Source: JBMNMS01 sp050953445 (lineage in GTDB: Bacteria > Bacillota > Clostridia > Peptostreptococcales > Anaerovoracaceae). From it: a DNA stretch of 64,000 bases. The notes below the pieces were generated by a model. That model saw only the letters and a program-made list of their open reading frames with translations, searched no databases and was not told the DNA's origin. Position numbers and translations under genes: made by a program. Numbering within the stretch: position 1 is the stretch's first letter; each line of letters begins with the position of its first letter. The stretch is from positions 1-64,000 of the forward strand of contig JBMNMS010000001.1 of NCBI GenBank assembly GCA_050953445.1, read 5' to 3'. Below are positions 60,018-64,000 of this stretch, in pieces.

Positions 60018-62472
60018 TTAAAAGTTTCCCGGGAACAGGAATTACTTTAATCACATTCTTCCCTTGTAATAATGCCTGTACCTTGCTATCCTCCATAGCA
60101 ATTTTTTGAAACTCATCTCTGGTGAGCCCGGTAGGCACCATTATCTTTTCCCTTACCTTTCCATTAAGCTGAATCGCCACTTCTACCTCATCCTTGACCA
60201 GATCCTGCTCATTCCATCGTGGCCAGGTTTCTTTGTAAAGCGTTTCCTTTTGCCCTATCATCTCCCACATCTCCTCACATATGTGGGGTGTAAAGGGGGA
60301 AAGGAGCAATATTAAAGTCTTTATGGCATATTTCAGCAATTCCATGTTTCGCTCTTCCAATTCCTTGTAGCGATATAACTCGTTGACAAGTATCATTATG
60401 GAAGAAATAGCCGTATTAAAATTATATCTATCTCCCATGTCTTCCGTGACCTTTTTAATAGTCGCAGAAACAACATAGGTAAGTTCCTTATCATCTGCCG
60501 TTTTGACAAGATAGTCATCGGACATCCCTGAAATATCATCAATCAATTGGGCTACCAGTCGAAATACCCTGGACAGGAAGCGGTAGCTCCCTTCTACCCC
60601 GGTATCAGACCAATCCAATTCCTTTTCGGGGGGGGAGGCAAAAAGTATGAAAAGCCTTGCAGTATCCGCCCCGTAATCCTTTATTATCTCCTCGGGACTC
60701 ACCACATTACCCTTGGATTTAGACATCTTAGCACCATCCTTTAACACCATTCCCTGTGTGAGGAGGTTGGTAAAGGGTTCTTGATTTGTGGTAAGTCCTA
60801 AATCGTAAAAGAATTTATTGAAAAACCTGGCATACATGAGATGGAGAATAGCGTGTTCTACTCCGCCAATGTACTGGTCCACCGGCATCCAATATTTAGC
60901 ATTGTTAATACTCCATGCCTCTTTATCATTTTTTGCATCGGTAAACCTTAGGAAATACCAGGATGAATCCAAAAAGGTATCCATGGTGTCAGTCTCTCTT
61001 TTAGCCGGCCCGCTGCACACAGGGCAGGTCGTGTGGGCAAAAGTCCTGCTGGTTATAAGGGGGGATTCACCTTTGCCTGTAAACTCTACATCTTCCGGAA
61101 GCAATACCGGTAAATTCTCTTCCTTCTCCGGCACCCATCCACATTTCTCGCAATAAATCATGGGTATTGGAGTCCCCCAGTAGCGTTGCCTAGATATAAG
61201 CCAATCACGTAGACGGAAGTTTATGGCTTTCTTCCCAATTCCTCTTTCCTCTATATCCTGAATAACGGCTTCTATTCCCTGAACATTGTCCATGCCATCG
61301 AATCTATCCGAGTTTATCATCTTGCCTTCCGCCTCGAAGGCTTCTTTTAAATTATTAATATCTATCTCCGGATCCTGAGGATCTATAACCGGTATTATGG
61401 ATAGTTCATATTTTTTCGCAAAGTCAAAGTCCCTTTGATCATGGGCAGGCACCGCCATAATAGCTCCTGTCCCATATTCCATCAACACATAATTGGCTAT
61501 ATATATGGGTACTTCCTTACCGTTCATAGGATTGATCCCATACCTTCCGATAAAGAGACCTTCCTTTTCCAGGTTGGCAGCCATTCTATCCATATCGCTT
61601 AATTTCTGAAGGTTCTCAATAAACTCCTTCGCAGGTCTTTCATAATCCGTCCCTTTGGTCAACTCCTCAACATAAGGATGCTCCGGTGCCAAAACCATAT
61701 AGGTTACACCGTACAGGGTGTCAGGCCTGGTGGTGAAAATCTCCAAATATCTGTCTGATCCTGAAATTTTAAATTTTACATCAGCCCCTATGCTTTTACC
61801 AATCCAGTTCTTTTGCATGACCTTAACCTTGTTAGGCCACCCGTCCAAAGTGTCCAGATCATCCAGCAGTCTATCGGCGTAATCGGTTATCTTCAAATAC
61901 CATTGTTCCAGATCTTTCTTCCCCACCGAAGTTGCACAGCGCTCACAGGCGCCATCCACCACCTGTTCGTTTGCCAAAACGGTCTGACAGGATGGGCACC
62001 AATTAACCGGATTTTTTTTCTTATAAGCCAGTCCTTTTTCATAAAACTTAATAAAAATCCACTGCATCCACTTATAGTAATCCGGATTACAGGTTGCCAC
62101 CTCTCTATCCCAATCGTAACTGATCCCCAAAGTTTTTAGCTGGGCTCTCATCTCGTCTATGTTTTTTTCAGTCCATATAGCCGGTGGAGTTTGGTTTTTT
62201 ATAGCTGCATTCTCTGCCGGAAGCCCAAAGGCATCCCACCCCATTGGATGCAAAACATTATACCCACACATTGTTAAGTACCGTGATATCACATCACCAA
62301 TAGAATAGTTTCTCACATGGCCCATGTGAAGTTTTCCGGAAGGGTATGGGAACATCTCCAATAGATAGAATTTTTTCTTGTTCTCATCTTCTTCAGTTTT
62401 AAACAACTTCCTTTCTTCCCAATAAGCCTGCCACTTTTTTTCTATTTCCGAAAAACGATATTGTTGTTCCAT
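60001..62472 (-). CDS. leuS: Leucyl-tRNA synthetase
   Basis: Class I aminoacyl-tRNA synthetase of 823 residues. HIGH-type motif PYPSGKLHMGHVRNYSIGD (about 40), editing CP1 domain with TTRPDTLYGVTYMVLAPEH and GTGAIMAVPAHDQRD, zinc-like CEKCGWVPE region, KMSKSKGNVVSPEEI, and the anticodon-binding end. The start MEQQYRFSEIEKKWQ at 62472 was chosen because the family begins this way; a codon at 62532 adds 20 non-homologous residues. No T-box leader is seen: the gene lies 34 bases after rsfS. Confidence 0.97.
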   Translation of the reverse strand: MEQQYRFSEIEKKWQAYWEERKLFKTEEDENKKKFYLLEMFPYPSGKLHMGHVRNYSIGDVISRYLTMCGYNVLHPMGWDAFGLPAENAAIKNQTPPAIWTEKNIDEMRAQLKTLGISYDWDREVATCNPDYYKWMQWIFIKFYEKGLAYKKKNPVNWCPSCQTVLANEQVVDGACERCATSVGKKDLEQWYLKITDYADRLLDDLDTLDGWPNKVKVMQKNWIGKSIGADVKFKISGSDRYLEIFTTRPDTLYGVTYMVLAPEHPYVEELTKGTDYERPAKEFIENLQKLSDMDRMAANLEKEGLFIGRYGINPMNGKEVPIYIANYVLMEYGTGAIMAVPAHDQRDFDFAKKYELSIIPVIDPQDPEIDINNLKEAFEAEGKMINSDRFDGMDNVQGIEAVIQDIEERGIGKKAINFRLRDWLISRQRYWGTPIPMIYCEKCGWVPEKEENLPVLLPEDVEFTGKGESPLITSRTFAHTTCPVCSGPAKRETDTMDTFLDSSWYFLRFTDAKNDKEAWSINNAKYWMPVDQYIGGVEHAILHLMYARFFNKFFYDLGLTTNQEPFTNLLTQGMVLKDGAKMSKSKGNVVSPEEIIKDYGADTARLFILFASPPEKELDWSDTGVEGSYRFLSRVFRLVAQLIDDISGMSDDYLVKTADDKELTYVVSATIKKVTEDMGDRYNFNTAISSIMILVNELYRYKELEERNMELLKYAIKTLILLLSPFTPHICEEMWEMIGQKETLYKETWPRWNEQDLVKDEVEVAIQLNGKVREKIMVPTGLTRDEFQKIAMEDSKVQALLQGKNVIKVIPVPGKLLNVVVK

Positions 62473-62506
62473 AACGCTTATTCCTTCCTCATAGCAATTT
62501 TTCTTT

Positions 62507-62848
62507 TTATTCCAAATCCAGGAAGATGCCATCTCCCCATATCTTTTCTATATTATATCTCTCCCTCTGCTCGGCAGAAAAGATATTCACTATTATATCG
62601 CCATAATCTATGAGCACCCAGCCGGAAGAGCTTTTCCCTTCCACGTTCTTAGCTGTTATCCTATCTTCAGCCAGTTTGTCCTCCACCTCTTTTGCAAGGG
62701 CAGCTACCTGACGTTCAGAGCCCCCCGTAGCTATTACAAGGTAATCGGCAAAAGAGGACTTTTGAGCAACGTCTATGATTACAATGTCCTGTCCCTTCTT
62801 GGCCCTTAGTATTTCTCCAGTCTTTAAGGCTATTTCCCGGTTATCCAT
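62507..62848 (-). CDS. rsfS: Ribosomal silencing factor RsfS
   Basis: Protein of 113 residues (Iojap family): ALKTGEILRAKKGQDIVIIDVAQKSSFADYLVIATGGSERQVAALAKEVEDKL, GWVLIDYGDIIVNIFSAEQRERYNIEKIWGD. It binds L14 and blocks subunit joining in starvation. It overlaps yqeK by 19 bases and precedes leuS. Confidence 0.95.
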   Translation of the reverse strand: MDNREIALKTGEILRAKKGQDIVIIDVAQKSSFADYLVIATGGSERQVAALAKEVEDKLAEDRITAKNVEGKSSSGWVLIDYGDIIVNIFSAEQRERYNIEKIWGDGIFLDLE

Positions 62849-63444
62849 TCCTTTCCCCTTTCCATCATTTCCTTCTTTAAATCCTTTTTCGCTTCATTAG
62901 TGATTGGATCGTATCTTTGTCCCATCTTCTCCAATCGCCTAATAAGATGCTTCATTGCCAAAAAGCAAGCCATTGTAATATCCTGTCTTGCCGCACTCCT
63001 TATTTCCTCTATACCCGAAAAGCTTCTTGAAGGTTCTATTACATCTGCTAAAAAAACTATTTTTTCAAGAGTTGTCATACCCGGCCTGCCCGTCGTATGA
63101 TATAAAACCGCATTTAGGACCTCCCTATTGGATATTCCAAAATCCCTTTCCATAACTATAGCAGCGGCCTTCCCATGAGATAGATTTCTGTTATCTATGT
63201 ATAAGCCGGGCATCCCCGTTTCCTCCATCATGGAATTTAATAGACCAATATCGCTATCCCTCATCATATCGTGGCAAAGTGCCGCAATTTCTGCAAGTTC
63301 GGCATCGACTCCATTCCTACGGGCTAACCTTATTGCTTCATCCACCACCTTGTAAGTGTGATCTATTCTTTTTTGTGACAGATTTTCACCAAGATACCTT
63401 ATAATATGGCGCTTTAGTTTCTCGTAGTCATTAATTACATTCAT
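62830..63444 (-). CDS. yqeK: HD-domain Ap4A hydrolase YqeK
   Basis: Protein of 204 residues with an HD phosphohydrolase domain: LGENLSQKRIDHTYKVVDEAIRLARR, AALCHDMMRD (HD pair), HGKAAAIVMERDFGI and LNAVLYHTTGRPGMTTLEKIVFLADVIEPSR. The family hydrolyses diadenosine tetraphosphate symmetrically. It overlaps nadD upstream and rsfS downstream, as in Bacillus (nadD-yqeK-rsfS). Confidence 0.94.
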   Translation of the reverse strand: MNVINDYEKLKRHIIRYLGENLSQKRIDHTYKVVDEAIRLARRNGVDAELAEIAALCHDMMRDSDIGLLNSMMEETGMPGLYIDNRNLSHGKAAAIVMERDFGISNREVLNAVLYHTTGRPGMTTLEKIVFLADVIEPSRSFSGIEEIRSAARQDITMACFLAMKHLIRRLEKMGQRYDPITNEAKKDLKKEMMERGKEWITGK

Positions 63445-64000
63445 ACAAGCCTTTTTCCTTGATATATTCCTCCACCTTTGCCGGCAGTATATAGCGAAGG
63501 GATCTTCCTGCCAAAAGCCTGCTTTTTATATCTGTGGAAGATATCTCTATTTTAGGCATAAATGCCACAATGATTTCAGCCCCGTATTCACGCCTGAATT
63601 TATCTGCCAACTTATCCCTTTCTTCATCCCTGCTGCCGGCACGAGATCCTACTATTACGGGGTACTCCTGCAACAGCCTTTCAGCCTGTACCCATTTCCC
63701 CATGGAAAGGAAGGCATCTGTGCCCACGATAAAATAAATTTCCGCTTCTTCCCCCCAATGGTTTCTACATTGATCAAGAGTAGTAACAGTATAAGAAATC
63801 CCTCTACGCTTAATCTCCATATCCGATACATGGAATCTGTCGTTATCTTCAATTGCAAGCTGCACCATGCGATAGCGATGCTCCCCATCGCTTACATCCG
63901 CCTCCTGTTTAAAGGGGGGTGAACCGGCGGGTATAAATATTACCTTATCCAGTCCAGCTGCATCTCTTGCCTGTTCCGCAAGGAGCAGATGTCCAAAATG
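63431..64000 (-). CDS. nadD: Nicotinate-nucleotide adenylyltransferase, 5' end missing
   Basis: The reading frame continues in frame from the stop at 63431 to the right edge, encoding about 189 residues. At the edge the product begins HFGHLLLAEQARDAAGL, so only about the first 13-15 residues with MGGTFDP are cut. HxGH is the nucleotidyltransferase active site. FIVGTDAFLSMGKW and the ISSTDIKSRLLAGRSLRYILPAKVEEYI end complete the family pattern. It makes NaAD from nicotinate mononucleotide and ATP. Confidence 0.95.
   Translation of the reverse strand, partial: HFGHLLLAEQARDAAGLDKVIFIPAGSPPFKQEADVSDGEHRYRMVQLAIEDNDRFHVSDMEIKRRGISYTVTTLDQCRNHWGEEAEIYFIVGTDAFLSMGKWVQAERLLQEYPVIVGSRAGSRDEERDKLADKFRREYGAEIIVAFMPKIEISSTDIKSRLLAGRSLRYILPAKVEEYIKEKGLYECN

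Noticed and set aside
62473..62506. Possible T-box leader before leuS
   Set aside because: Only 34 bases separate rsfS and leuS; no T-box specifier or terminator can fit.
1..64000. CRISPR arrays, rRNA and tRNA genes, insertion sequences, integrase
   Set aside because: I found no regular spaced repeats, no tRNA cloverleaf, no rRNA and no transposase or recombinase in any frame.

Overview
The window looks like a chromosomal segment of a spore-forming Firmicute of class Clostridia. Evidence is a spoIID-type gene, a gerA/gerC/gerB germinant-receptor operon on the plus strand, an ylmC/ymxH gene, an IspH-ribosomal S1 fusion, RNase J, YlbF and TepA homologues, and strong AGGAGG-type ribosome binding sites throughout. 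I cannot name the genus. The right-hand 44.5 kb is core chromosome; the left-hand 19.4 kb is an integrated mobile element that runs off the left edge.

Positions 1-10360 (all minus strand) are a phage-type early/replication module. Read 5' to 3' from the right it holds a sigma-like regulator, two small conserved phage proteins, a DUF2800 Cas4-like nuclease, a DUF2815 ssDNA-binding-like protein, a family A DNA polymerase, an antirepressor, a DUF4406 protein, a primase-VapE helicase, a VRR-NUC nuclease and an SNF2-type helicase. Next to the primase lies an odd non-coding structure: a 28-nt alternating purine-pyrimidine tract, a T run, an inverted repeat and many TTGTTCC repeats. It could be a replication origin. 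Positions 10490-19387 are AT-rich cargo: a zinc-ribbon protein, a five-gene LlaJI-like restriction-modification operon (HTH, N6-adenine methylase, C5-cytosine methylase, McrB-like GTPase/AAA, LlaJI/McrC-like nuclease) and a separately transcribed probable PD-(D/E)XK nuclease. The element ends at the 3' end of a TrmA/RumA-family RNA methyltransferase gene, whose last codons contain the core sequence I recall as the rum-specific integration site of Firmicute ICEs and prophages.

From 19.4 to 27.5 kb the minus strand carries rumA, metA, tgt, queA, spoIID-like, ruvB, ruvA and ruvC: Holliday-junction resolution, queuosine tRNA modification and methionine entry. From 27.7 to 31.4 kb the plus strand carries an oxaloacetate decarboxylase alpha chain, argR and recN. 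From 31.5 to 37.7 kb the minus strand carries ispH-S1, rarA, a SPOR protein, a membrane protein, a J-domain protein with a Cys-rich tail and a DUF5685 protein. The ger operon (37.7-41.2 kb, plus) faces a pantothenate import/phosphorylation pair (panT-like ECF S component and type II pantothenate kinase).

From 42.8 to 50.5 kb a complete minus-strand Tad-type pilus/secretion locus reads tadZ, tadA, tadB, tadC, flp, two TadE-like pseudopilins, a DUF5702 protein and a DUF6382-like protein. From 50.7 to 64 kb follow tepA, ylmC (plus), a CNNM/CBS transporter, and a long minus-strand housekeeping operon: nadD (cut by the right edge), yqeK, rsfS, leuS, rnjA, ylbF, pepP, efp, mltG, trmR, trhP. It links NAD synthesis, ribosome silencing, translation, RNA decay, peptidoglycan synthesis and tRNA U34 hydroxylation/methylation.
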